From: an uncultured Saprospiraceae bacterium
GTDB lineage: Bacteria; Bacteroidota; Bacteroidia; Chitinophagales; Saprospiraceae
NCBI GenBank assembly: GCA_937934275.1
Contig: CALHAM010000062.1
Location: 1 to 47,739, forward strand
DNA length: 47,739 nucleotides
Reading direction: 5' to 3'
Part shown: positions 17,761 to 25,643 of the stretch, one piece after another
Numbering within the stretch: the stretch's first letter is position 1
Layout of the letters: every line of letters starts with the position of its first letter
Translations under genes and position numbers: made by a program
The notes under the pieces: generated by a model
Told to the model about the DNA's origin: nothing
Databases searched by the model: none
Seen by the model: only the letters and a program-made list of their open reading frames with translations

Positions 17761-20010
17761 TCAACGCGGAGCAAACATGCGGCGCAACTGCTGCAAGCTG
17801 TGTTGCACGTCTGGGTCGTGTATGGCCTGTAAGATGTCCTGTTTTTCGCGCTTGCTGAGGTGAAAGCTCATGGAGGCTTCGTTTTCTTTGTTCTGTGGGC
17901 GATAGACCAATCGGATCACGTGCAAAGGAGTAGGGCTGAGCAAGTCGCGCAAGAGAGCCAAGGTGTTGTCCTGCTCGAAGTCTTGCATAGCAGTTAGGCT
18001 GGCGGCAGCACTGAAGGGCGAGAGCGTGTTTTCCACCACGCCCTTGTAGGTGCTGGCCTCAATAGGGCGCCGTTTTTCCCAGCAGCGCACCTGAAGGATG
18101 ACGACACCACTGGTGTTGTTCTTGATCCAGTCGCGCAGGGCATGCACAAAGCGGGCGGCAGTGGCGATGCCGTAGTTGTCTCGGAAGCCAGCGTCTATGG
18201 CTTCTATGGGCGGGTTGGTGGGCAGCCAAGCTGGCGGCAAGATGAGCGGATAAGAGCAATTCATGCGCAAAGCGGAAGTAAAGGCGAGGCTATCGGCCTG
18301 TTGTTGAGCAAAGAGCCGCCCAAAGTCTACGGCATCTATTTCGGGCTGAGTGCTGCTAAGAGGGCCGGGCGGTTGCATCAGGTAAGAGACCCCTTGGGGG
18401 CTAATGAGCAGTCGGCGGGCATCGTTGATGATGAAAGGCGAAACAATCATCATAGGGACATGCGCCTGCTTTTCGTAGTACCGATAGTCGGCCAGGCGGC
18501 GGTTGAGGCGGCCTCGACAGTTTTCGTTCAGTTGATATTCAAACAAATAGCCGCGGTCTTTTCGGTAGGTGAAGTTTCCGGATTGGAATTTTCTAAAGGG
18601 GAAGAAGAGGTCGTTGGTCAGAATAGCAAAGCTGACGGCGTTGAGCAGGTCAGCGCCGATTTCGGCCACGTGTTCCGGGTGGTTGTAATCTACGTTTTCG
18701 CCCAGTTGTTGGCGCAGATAGAGTTCGCGCCAGTAAGCTGCGCCCAGAATGCCGCCGGAGGCGCCGCTTATCAGAACGGAGTGGCGCATCAGCTGGCCGC
18801 CAGTGGCTCGGTCGGCTTGTTGCAAGGCGTGCATTGTCCACACAGCGGAGCGCATACCGCCCCCACTGACGCATATCAGCACCATTTTGGGTTTCTTGCC
18901 CAAGGGGTTGTGCTGATGCGCGGCCCATCGGTTTAAGATGCGGCGAGCATTGTCCAGGTCGCGCGCTACGGTGTCGGGTGCGCATAGGCGCTCCAGCTGT
19001 TCGTGTGTGTACTCAACCCGCCGTTCCTCAGTGTAGTCAAGGCCATAGGCGCGGTTGCGATAGTAGAAAAGTCCCCATCCTGTAATAACGTTAAGCGCAG
19101 CCATGACTACCACAAAGACCAATACCGCCCAGCGCCGAAACCAGTAAACAATGGCGCCAAAAAGCGCCATAAACATGCTGGCCAGCAAGAACAACGTGGC
19201 GCCCGTGGGAATACGCGCCCAAGGCTGCTCCATAAAAAGGCTCAAAAACATGATGAGCAACAGCGCGATGAGCTGCACGAGCACGGCGTTGAGGTGGTTC
19301 TGCTGAAATACTTTGGCCAACAGCCGACGGTCGTAGTGGGCGATGCTGCGCACTAAGCGCACGTGCAAGCGCTCGTTCAGATACGTGTCGACGCGCCAAG
19401 CCGTGGCTCCGCTCCGAATCTCGCGCAACGTGGGAACATGAGCACCCGGAGCCAACAACCGACTGCCTGGCTTGGGCGTCAAATGGCCCGCCTTCAGAAT
19501 GGAGGCCAAATCTTTGTTGGTGAAATGGAGGTAAAGGGCTAAAAAACCCAACATTAGCCCCATGCCTATCAAAAGCCCGGCAATGTTCTCGAGCACCTCC
19601 CTAAAAGTGGCCAACTCATCGCGCACCTGAAAAACCACTGAAGTGCTGACGTAAACGACCAAAAAGACTAATGGAAAAACGCTGTTGTTCAGGGAAAACA
19701 GGGTAAAGGGCGCTTTCAGGGTGGCCAAAAACGGAAAGCGATGCGAGCACAGCAGGTATGTGGTTAGGTTCCAGATGAGAAAAAAAGCTCCGCAGGCAGC
19801 ACCTGTGAGCAAAAAGCTCCAAAAATTCACTTCACCCAAATACTCCGGAGTTAGCAGCAGGTGGTACACGCCGAAAAAGCGCCCTATATGACCGGTCATC
19901 AGTAGCCCTAAAAACAGCCACAAGGCCACCAGCATTAGGTGATTGCGCAAGTGCAAAACAACCAACTGGAAAGGAAAAGAGTAGTACAGCAGAGTGCGGT
20001 AACGACGCAT
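17761..20010 (-). CDS. Polytopic membrane patatin-like phospholipase
   Basis: 749 residues. The first 310 hold about seven hydrophobic segments (near 25-45, 63-85, 112-127, 142-160, 243-260, 270-290 and 293-312). The C-terminal half is a patatin-like lipase: oxyanion loop SGGGMRS (382-388), nucleophile elbow GASGG with S418, and the dyad aspartate in DAGFRDNYG (D606). It should cleave lipid acyl esters at the membrane. The frame continues to a TTG at 20064, but that codon lies inside a promoter box, so ATG 20010 is chosen. The combination of a multi-pass domain with a patatin is not the standard soluble form. Confidence 0.88.
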   Translation of the reverse strand: MRRYRTLLYYSFPFQLVVLHLRNHLMLVALWLFLGLLMTGHIGRFFGVYHLLLTPEYLGEVNFWSFLLTGAACGAFFLIWNLTTYLLCSHRFPFLATLKAPFTLFSLNNSVFPLVFLVVYVSTSVVFQVRDELATFREVLENIAGLLIGMGLMLGFLALYLHFTNKDLASILKAGHLTPKPGSRLLAPGAHVPTLREIRSGATAWRVDTYLNERLHVRLVRSIAHYDRRLLAKVFQQNHLNAVLVQLIALLLIMFLSLFMEQPWARIPTGATLFLLASMFMALFGAIVYWFRRWAVLVFVVVMAALNVITGWGLFYYRNRAYGLDYTEERRVEYTHEQLERLCAPDTVARDLDNARRILNRWAAHQHNPLGKKPKMVLICVSGGGMRSAVWTMHALQQADRATGGQLMRHSVLISGASGGILGAAYWRELYLRQQLGENVDYNHPEHVAEIGADLLNAVSFAILTNDLFFPFRKFQSGNFTYRKDRGYLFEYQLNENCRGRLNRRLADYRYYEKQAHVPMMIVSPFIINDARRLLISPQGVSYLMQPPGPLSSTQPEIDAVDFGRLFAQQQADSLAFTSALRMNCSYPLILPPAWLPTNPPIEAIDAGFRDNYGIATAARFVHALRDWIKNNTSGVVILQVRCWEKRRPIEASTYKGVVENTLSPFSAAASLTAMQDFEQDNTLALLRDLLSPTPLHVIRLVYRPQNKENEASMSFHLSKREKQDILQAIHDPDVQHSLQQLRRMFAPR

Positions 20011-20061
20011 GAAAAATGGGGCTACTTGGCTCCGAAAAAACAGAAAACAGCCTGCAAATGG

Positions 20062-20069
20062 CAAAGATA
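20062..20069 (-). promoter_or_regulatory. -7 promoter box for the patatin gene
   Basis: On the minus strand TATCTTTG fits TAnnTTTG. It lies 51 bases upstream of ATG 20010 and overlaps the alternative TTG start, which argues against that start. Confidence 0.55.
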
Positions 20070-20091
20070 GCGTCGCCTAATGCCCCTTTTA

Positions 20092-20131
20092 TATAAAAAG
20101 AAAGCGGCGCTGGCCATGGCCAACGCCGCTT
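20092..20131 (-). terminator. Strong minus-strand terminator with no known gene upstream of it
   Basis: A 13-bp stem: plus-strand AAGCGGCG (20102-20109) pairs with CGCCGCTT (20124-20131), then one wobble pair, then TGGC/GCCA around a CATG loop. On the minus strand it is followed by TCTTTTTATAT, the expected U tract. On the plus strand there is none. It therefore ends leftward transcription from 20132-20543, where no protein gene is seen. Confidence 0.8.
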
Positions 20132-20285
20132 CGCACCTTGAAATCGGGATGACTTGCTGCCTTTTGCGCCCGATGCTTCCCCACCTTCGCGAGCAGCAAG
20201 CTTGGGTCGTTTCTCTAAAAGTGTGGTGAGGAGACCAGCCCTACCCCCCAGCGGACTGGCCCCTCGCCCACGGGCTTAAGGCCAC
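20092..20285 (-). ncRNA. Candidate structured non-coding RNA
   Basis: Inferred from structure only. Read on the minus strand: hairpin 1 at 20265-20228 (GAGG.GG.CCAG pairing with CTGG...CCTC); then an 8-bp stem CTTGCTGC (20200-20193) with GCAGCAAG (20160-20153); inside its loop ATCGGG (20174-20169) can pair with CCCGAT (20148-20143) downstream, which makes an H-type pseudoknot; then the terminator at 20131-20092. The 5' end is not defined and no promoter box is visible. No hallmark of tmRNA, RNase P, SRP or another class was recognised. It could alternatively be part of the htpG leader on the other strand, but the terminator polarity favours minus. Confidence 0.45.
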
Positions 20286-20480
20286 ATTTGGCCCTAATTC
20301 TTTATATTTCTCGATGGCTTCAATGCCTTATTCGGGATATATACAGCCGCTTTCTCTTGTTTTTGCACCGCTCATCGGCATTTTCAGCCAGGCAAGTATT
20401 GTGCCAAGCGCCTGCCCCTCGGGGGCACTTTTTAGGCTCTATCGCTATAATTTACCCATTTAGGGTAGCTCTTGTGTCAT

Positions 20481-20514
20481 TTTGTCATACCTCAGACACC
20501 TGGCATATCCTTTG
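20481..20514 (+). promoter_or_regulatory. Probable htpG promoter
   Basis: TTTG at 20481-20484, a 21-base spacer, then TATCCTTTG at 20506-20514, which is the TAnnTTTG box with one extra base. It lies 29 bases before the ATG. Confidence 0.4.
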
Positions 20515-20543
20515 GTAAGTGGCCCCTAAAATCCTTTGTAAGT
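20507..20543 (+). repeat. Short direct repeat before htpG
   Basis: ATCCTTTGGTAAGT (20507-20520) recurs as ATCCTTTGTAAGT (20531-20543), immediately before the htpG ATG. The copies are 24 bases apart. Confidence 0.6.
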
Positions 20544-22409
20544 ATGCAAAAAGGCACCATTTCAGTTCAGACGGAGAATATTTTTCCCATCATCAAGAAA
20601 TTCCTCTACTCCGATCACGAAATATTCCTTCGCGAGTTGGTGGCCAACGCCGTGGATGCTACGACAAAACTGCAGACCCTCGCCCAACGCGGCGAGGCCG
20701 TGGGCGAAATCGGCGACACCACCATCGAGGTCATTGTGGAACCCGACCAGAAACGCCTCATCGTGCGCGATCGCGGCATCGGCATGACCGAAGAAGAAGT
20801 CCACCGGTATCTCAACCAGATCGCCTTCAGCAGCGCCGCCGAATTTTTAGAAAAATACCAAGACAGCAGCATCATCGGCAAATTTGGCCTGGGCTTCTAC
20901 TCCGCCTTTATGGTGGCCGACAAGGTGGAAGTGCTCACCAAATCGTACCAACCCGAAGCGCCCGCCGTGCGCTGGACGTGCGAAGGCTCGCCCGCCTTCA
21001 CGCTCGAACCCGCCGAAAAGGCTGAGCGCGGCACCGACGTCATCCTTTACATCAACGACGAAAACGCAGAATTTCTCGACCGCCTGCGCATCGAGCAGCT
21101 CTTGCTCAAATACTGCCGCTTCTTGCCCGTACCCATCCAGTTCGGTACGCGCACGGAATACGTAAAAACAGACGGAGACACAGCGGCCAAAGAAGAAAAG
21201 CGCGAAGTTCCCAACATCATCAACGAAACGCGCCCCCTGTGGAAGCAAACGCCCACGGAACTTAAAGAAGAAGACTATCTGCGCTTCTACCAACTGCTCT
21301 ACCCTTCGCTGGAAGAGCCGATGTTCTGGATTCACCTGAACATCGACTATCCCTTCCAACTCACCGGCGTGCTCTACTTTCCCAAATTGGGCAACGCCAT
21401 CGAAACCTCGCGCAACAAGATTCACTTGTACTGCAACCAGGTGTTCGTTACCGACGATGTGCGCAACATCGTGCCCGAATGGCTCCAGCTGCTGCACGGC
21501 GTCATCGACTCGCCCGACATACCGCTCAACGTATCGCGCTCCTACTTACAAAGCGACGCCAACGTCAAGAAAATCAGCGACTACATCTCCCGAAAAGTAG
21601 CTGAAAAGCTACACGAATTGTATAAAAACGACCGAGAGGCCTTTCAGGCCAAGTGGCGCGACGTGGGCGTATTCGTCAAGTACGGCATGATTGCCGATAC
21701 TAAGTTCCAGGAGCGCGCCATGAACTTCGCTCTGGTCAGCAACGTCAAAGGCGAATTTTACACCTTAGCCGACTACAAAGAGAAAGTAAAAGCCAATCAG
21801 ACTAACAAATACGGCAAAGTCGTCTTCATCTATACGCACGACCCCGAAGCCCACGATGCGCTCCTCAAGGCGGCTCAAAACCGCGGCTACGACGTGCTGC
21901 GCATGGATACCGTGCTGGACAACCACTGGATGCAGCACTTAGAGTATCAGAGCGATTTGGACCTCTCCTTCGCCCGCATTGACTCCAACACCTTGGAGAA
22001 GCTAGTAGAAAAAGACGAGCAAACCTCGTCGGTGCTCAGCGAGCAGGAGATCGAGCAGGTCAAAAATGCCTTTGAAAAAGTCGTCAGCGAAAACTTGCAT
22101 GCTAAAGTAGAGTGCCACGCTCTGGCGCCCGACGACGCGCCGGTAACCATCACGCGCCCCGAATTCTTGCGGCGCATGAAGGAAATGCAGGCCCTACACG
22201 GCATGGGTAGCGACCACTTTATGGACGCGTATACGGTGGTGGTCAACACGAACCACCCGCTCATTGCTTCCAGGTTGGCTCGCCTCGACGACCAAGATGC
22301 CCGCGCCGAATTGGCCCAGTACCTATACGACATAGCCCGGCTGCAGCAGGGCATGTTGCGCGGCGAAACGCTGACGAAGTTTGTGGAAAAAACACTGCAA
22401 AAACTTTAA
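20544..22409 (+). CDS. htpG: Molecular chaperone HtpG (Hsp90 family)
   Basis: 621-residue ATP-dependent cytosolic chaperone. The GHKL ATP-binding domain shows LRELVANAVDATTKL (residues 30-44), DRGIGMTEEEV and GKFGLGFYSAFMVADKVE. The middle domain has YPFQLTGVLYFP and VSRSYLQSD, and the C-terminal dimerisation domain is complete. The NAVDA form of the helix differs from the E. coli NASDA, and I recall it as usual in Bacteroidota. The frame is open upstream to 20472, but MQKGTISVQTENIFPI matches the family start. A promoter candidate lies at 20481-20514. Confidence 0.97.
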   Translation: MQKGTISVQTENIFPIIKKFLYSDHEIFLRELVANAVDATTKLQTLAQRGEAVGEIGDTTIEVIVEPDQKRLIVRDRGIGMTEEEVHRYLNQIAFSSAAEFLEKYQDSSIIGKFGLGFYSAFMVADKVEVLTKSYQPEAPAVRWTCEGSPAFTLEPAEKAERGTDVILYINDENAEFLDRLRIEQLLLKYCRFLPVPIQFGTRTEYVKTDGDTAAKEEKREVPNIINETRPLWKQTPTELKEEDYLRFYQLLYPSLEEPMFWIHLNIDYPFQLTGVLYFPKLGNAIETSRNKIHLYCNQVFVTDDVRNIVPEWLQLLHGVIDSPDIPLNVSRSYLQSDANVKKISDYISRKVAEKLHELYKNDREAFQAKWRDVGVFVKYGMIADTKFQERAMNFALVSNVKGEFYTLADYKEKVKANQTNKYGKVVFIYTHDPEAHDALLKAAQNRGYDVLRMDTVLDNHWMQHLEYQSDLDLSFARIDSNTLEKLVEKDEQTSSVLSEQEIEQVKNAFEKVVSENLHAKVECHALAPDDAPVTITRPEFLRRMKEMQALHGMGSDHFMDAYTVVVNTNHPLIASRLARLDDQDARAELAQYLYDIARLQQGMLRGETLTKFVEKTLQKL

Positions 22410-22553
22410 GTGCTTCTTGAAGGTGGGAAAAAAAACGCCCGTGTTTCCCTTCCGAGCATGCAACCCTTCCTTTACGAGGCGACCTACATGAAGGCAACCG
22501 GTTGCGCATCGTTTTTTCACCCATTTTTTCCCATCCACAACCCGCATTGAGTT

Positions 22554-23237
22554 ATGACAAAAGCATGGAAGTTTTTAGTTCCTTCGGCCCTGTTAGCCGC
22601 GCTTTCTTTCTTCGCCTGCAACAAAAATGACGACGCCCTCGCCACAGAAGAGGCCATTGACCAAGCCCTCTACGACGTACAAGAGCGCGGTGGCTTAGGC
22701 AGTTACGGCTGCTATGAGCTCATTTTTCCCGTAACCATCCAACTGCCCAACAACGTTACGGCAGAGGTCAACTCCTACGAAGACATTGCCCAGCAACTGC
22801 GCAGCTATTTTCAAGCCAACGGACGGCCCAAGCGCGGCATACGCCCACCGTTCTCTTTTGTATTTCCCATTTCTGTGGTTAACGCCAAAGGTGAGGTGAT
22901 CGTTGTCGAAGACGACGAGCAGTTGCGGCGGTTGCGCGCCGAATGCCAGGGCGCGTTTGGCCACCACGGCCCCAACGGATACAGCCGCCACGGCGTCGCC
23001 TGTTTCGAGTTTATCTTTCCGATAACCATCGTCTTCCCGAACGGCACCACAGCGCAGGCCGATAGCAAGCGCGCTATGCATCAGCTCATCCAATCGTGGA
23101 GGCGCAACAACCCTACTTCCGCCGAACGCCCCACCTTGGCTTTTCCCTTGCAAGTGAAGCTGCGCAGAACGGGTGAGATCGTTACCGTCAACAACGCCGA
23201 CGAACTCGCTGCGCTGAAGAGCAGTTGCCGCCAATAG
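22554..23237 (+). CDS. Lipoprotein with two copies of an unknown domain
   Basis: 227 residues. The signal peptide ends in a lipobox with acylated C22 (SFFAC), so it should be a lipid-anchored envelope protein. The mature part is two repeats of about 77 residues: 53-131 (CYELIFPVTIQLPN to the Cys of LRRLRAEC) and 150-225 (CFEFIFPITIVFPN to the Cys of LAALKSSC). Each starts and ends in Cys, which suggests one disulfide per repeat, and each has a second FP strand about 50 residues in (SFVFPISV and TLAFPLQV). They are joined by a His/Gly-rich linker. Function unknown. A terminator follows. Confidence 0.85.
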   Translation: MTKAWKFLVPSALLAALSFFACNKNDDALATEEAIDQALYDVQERGGLGSYGCYELIFPVTIQLPNNVTAEVNSYEDIAQQLRSYFQANGRPKRGIRPPFSFVFPISVVNAKGEVIVVEDDEQLRRLRAECQGAFGHHGPNGYSRHGVACFEFIFPITIVFPNGTTAQADSKRAMHQLIQSWRRNNPTSAERPTLAFPLQVKLRRTGEIVTVNNADELAALKSSCRQ

Positions 23238-23265
23238 GCCTGCATAGAGATTAAAAAAGTCTTTG

Positions 23266-23298
23266 AGCCAGTAGGGGGGGCGCCCCTACTGGCTTTTT
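23266..23298 (+). terminator. Rho-independent terminator after the lipoprotein gene
   Basis: A 12-bp stem (AGCCAGTAGGGG 23266-23277 with CCCCTACTGGCT 23283-23294), a GGGCG loop and a T run. An A run at 23253-23258 could let it also serve the convergent PLD gene. Confidence 0.9.
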
Positions 23299-23332
23299 GA
23301 CCACAAGGAGAGAGGCGCGCTCACCGGCCCTT

Positions 23333-24499
23333 TCAGCGCTCCCAGCGGCTGGGCGGAAACAGTACGCGCATAGCCAACACCGCCAAGTAGAAAGCGGTGC
23401 GCGCCTTTATGCGCGTCCAAAAGTTGGCGAGCTCAGGCAGCTGCTGAGCGGTAATTTCTACACAAGAGTGCTCGAAAAGCCCCTCAATGTATTCAGATAG
23501 GGTGCTCACAAAAGCGGGGTCAGCCACGTCTACGTTCATTTCCAGGCTGCGGAAGCGGCTTAAGGGGTTGAGGTTAAAGGAGCCTACCGACGCCCAAAGG
23601 CCATCCACGAGGATGACCTTGCCGTGCATGACGGATTTTTGCCACAAAAAGACGCGCACTCCTCTTCGGATGAGATGATAGGCCACGTAGCGCTCCGCCC
23701 ACTTCATAGGCGGCACGTCGGAAGGTCCTGTCAGCAACAGGCGCACCTCTACGCCGCGCTTGACGGCGCGGGTCAGTTGCCGCTGTATCGTCAGGCCAGG
23801 CAAAAAATAGCTGGCCACCAGCGTCAGCGAGCGCTCAGCTCCGCGCAGGGCGTGTAGATAACTGTAGAAAACCTCCGACTTTCGGCGCAGCCAATCGTTG
23901 AGGCGGAAGCGCACCAAGCCCTCCCGCGGCGGAGGCGGCAGCCACTTTGCTTGAGCCGGAAACCAGCGGTTGCGCTGAGGCCCAAGCCGCCTCCAGTACT
24001 GATGGCGGTAGATGTCGTCGCATAAGTCGTGCAAATGCTGACACACGTGTCCTTCGATGTAAACGGCAAAATCGAGCCAAGGAGGCGCCTGGGCTGTGCC
24101 CCGATACTTGTCAGCCAAGTTGATGCCCCCAACAAGGGCCTGCCGGGCATCTGCCACCACTACCTTGTGGTGTAGAGTGCGCCCCCCTTGCCAGCGCCAA
24201 AAAGAAACGATGTGCCTAAAAAAGCGAAAGCGAACACCGCCCTGCGTCAAATGCTGCACAAAGGCTCGAGGCAGGGCCGACGAGCCAAAGCCGTCTACGA
24301 CAACCCACACCTGTACTCCGCGGCGCACCGCTGCCAGTACTGCCTCCGCTATTTCTCGGCCTGTGCGGTCGTCGGCCCAAATGTACACCTGGATGTGAAG
24401 CGTCTTCTGCGCCGCCGCAATAAGCGCTTGCAAGCGACGGAAGTAGTCTTCACCGCTGTGTACCAGTTCGACGCGCTCAGCGCGGGCATATGCTTTCAT
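23333..24499 (-). CDS. Phospholipase D-like protein, cardiolipin synthase type
   Basis: 388 residues with two PLD/HKD motifs: LHHKVVVADARQALVGGIN (H110, K112, D117) and MHGKVILVDGLWASVGSFN (H292, K294, D299). The arrangement and the absence of N-terminal membrane helices resemble ClsB-like enzymes, which form cardiolipin or related phospholipids at the membrane. A short C-terminal hydrophobic stretch (AFYLAVLAMRVLF) may anchor it. It starts 30 bases after the arsM stop on the same strand and has no box of its own, so it is probably cotranscribed with arsM. A different PLD-type phosphatidyltransferase activity is possible. Confidence 0.88.
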   Translation of the reverse strand: MKAYARAERVELVHSGEDYFRRLQALIAAAQKTLHIQVYIWADDRTGREIAEAVLAAVRRGVQVWVVVDGFGSSALPRAFVQHLTQGGVRFRFFRHIVSFWRWQGGRTLHHKVVVADARQALVGGINLADKYRGTAQAPPWLDFAVYIEGHVCQHLHDLCDDIYRHQYWRRLGPQRNRWFPAQAKWLPPPPREGLVRFRLNDWLRRKSEVFYSYLHALRGAERSLTLVASYFLPGLTIQRQLTRAVKRGVEVRLLLTGPSDVPPMKWAERYVAYHLIRRGVRVFLWQKSVMHGKVILVDGLWASVGSFNLNPLSRFRSLEMNVDVADPAFVSTLSEYIEGLFEHSCVEITAQQLPELANFWTRIKARTAFYLAVLAMRVLFPPSRWER

Positions 24500-24529
24500 G
24501 GTTAAACGCCCTGAGGATAGCGGTGCTGC

Positions 24530-25429
24530 TCAGCAACAGCCCGAGCCGGGCGAACACCCGCGGTTGGCCAGATCGCGCAAGGCCACTTTGGGCTTAGCCA
24601 CCCGCTTTGCCTGGCGTTCTGGGTCGCCCCCCGGCTTCTGGGCGTAAACCGTCAGGCTAAAAATACCCACAGGATGGCGCCGAAAAGCCTCCAATTCTTC
24701 CTCAGAAAGGTATTCCAATAAGATGTGGTCCGGAATAAAAATGGGTTTTTGCTTTTCTACGCGCATCTGCTCAAAACCGCTTCGTTCAATAAGGGCGAGG
24801 TACTCCTCGCGCTGCATGGCCCCCGACACACAGCCGGCATACATCTCTGCAGCCTTTTGCAGCCCTTCGGGCAATTGGCCTACCAAGACGACGTCGGAGA
24901 TGCAGAAGTGGCCTCCCGGCCGCAGTACGCGCAAAATCTCGGCAAAAACTTTCGCCTTATTGGGCACTAAATTGAGGACGCAGTTGCTGATAACCACATC
25001 TACGGAGTTATCCGAAACCGGCAGGTCCTCGATATCGCCTTCGCGGAATTCTACGTTGTGGTAGCCCAACTTTTCGGCGTTTTCGCGGGCCTTGCGGATC
25101 ATGGCTGGCGTAAAATCTACGCCAATGACCTTGCCCGTCTCGCCCGTTTCGGCGCGGGCCACAAAGGCATCGTTGCCGGCTCCTGAGCCTAAGTCAAGCA
25201 CCACATCGCCCGGCTGAATACGCGCATATTCGGTGGGTAAACCGCAGCCCAACCCCAAGTCGGCATCCGGCTCGTAGCCTTTCAGTCCGGCGTACGACTC
25301 CGACATGATGGTGTAGGTGCCCGGTGTGCCAACGCCGCAACATGAGGTGGCATTTGTGGTGCGGTCTTGCTCCGCTATCTCGGAGTACTTCTCTCGAACG
25401 ACGTCTTTGAGTTCTTTTTCTGTGTACAC
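24530..25429 (-). CDS. arsM: Arsenite methyltransferase
   Basis: 299-residue SAM-dependent enzyme that methylates trivalent arsenic. Motif I is VLDLGSGAGND (77-87). Candidate As-binding cysteines are C30/C31 (TSCCGVG), C62 (GLGCGLPTE), C150 (ISNCVLNL) and C200 (YAGCVSGAM). The C150-C200 spacing of 50 fits known ArsM proteins. The C-terminus ends in a Cys-rich tail, GCSPGSGCC, a likely extra metalloid-binding site. The start codon is GTG (25427-25429). No arsR, arsC or efflux gene is adjacent. A -7 box lies at 25486. Confidence 0.93.
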   Translation of the reverse strand: MYTEKELKDVVREKYSEIAEQDRTTNATSCCGVGTPGTYTIMSESYAGLKGYEPDADLGLGCGLPTEYARIQPGDVVLDLGSGAGNDAFVARAETGETGKVIGVDFTPAMIRKARENAEKLGYHNVEFREGDIEDLPVSDNSVDVVISNCVLNLVPNKAKVFAEILRVLRPGGHFCISDVVLVGQLPEGLQKAAEMYAGCVSGAMQREEYLALIERSGFEQMRVEKQKPIFIPDHILLEYLSEEELEAFRRHPVGIFSLTVYAQKPGGDPERQAKRVAKPKVALRDLANRGCSPGSGCC

Positions 25430-25485
25430 AACAACGCTTTTCTTTAAAGTGATGAACTTCGACTTCCTTTGGCGCAGAAGTCCGG

Positions 25486-25493
25486 CAAAGATA
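25486..25493 (-). promoter_or_regulatory. -7 promoter box for arsM
   Basis: On the minus strand TATCTTTG fits TAnnTTTG, 56 bases before the GTG start. No ArsR-type operator was recognised. Confidence 0.5.
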
Positions 25494-25643
25494 CGAGGCT
25501 TGAAGCAGAAAGGGATGGCCCCAGCCCTAAAGGATGGTTAGCAAACGTTGGCCATAGGCGTGTTCCTGAAGAAAGTGAACTTCTCCGCTTCCCCTCACGC
25601 AACACAATGGGAGTGAGAAGGCCTAACCAGCGGATCACTTGCG

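Larger units (their letters stand above)
20132..20543. other. Intergenic region between the patatin and htpG genes
   Basis: No protein gene. It holds the candidate RNA (left half) and the htpG promoter region with a short duplication (20481-20543). Bases 20290-20480 are A+T-richer and show nothing I can name. Confidence 0.5.

Noticed and set aside
20092-20285. Identity as tmRNA, RNase P RNA, SRP RNA or 6S RNA
   Set aside because: None of the hallmark sequences I know for tmRNA, RNase P or SRP is present on either strand, and 6S could not be judged by eye. The region is left as an unclassified candidate.
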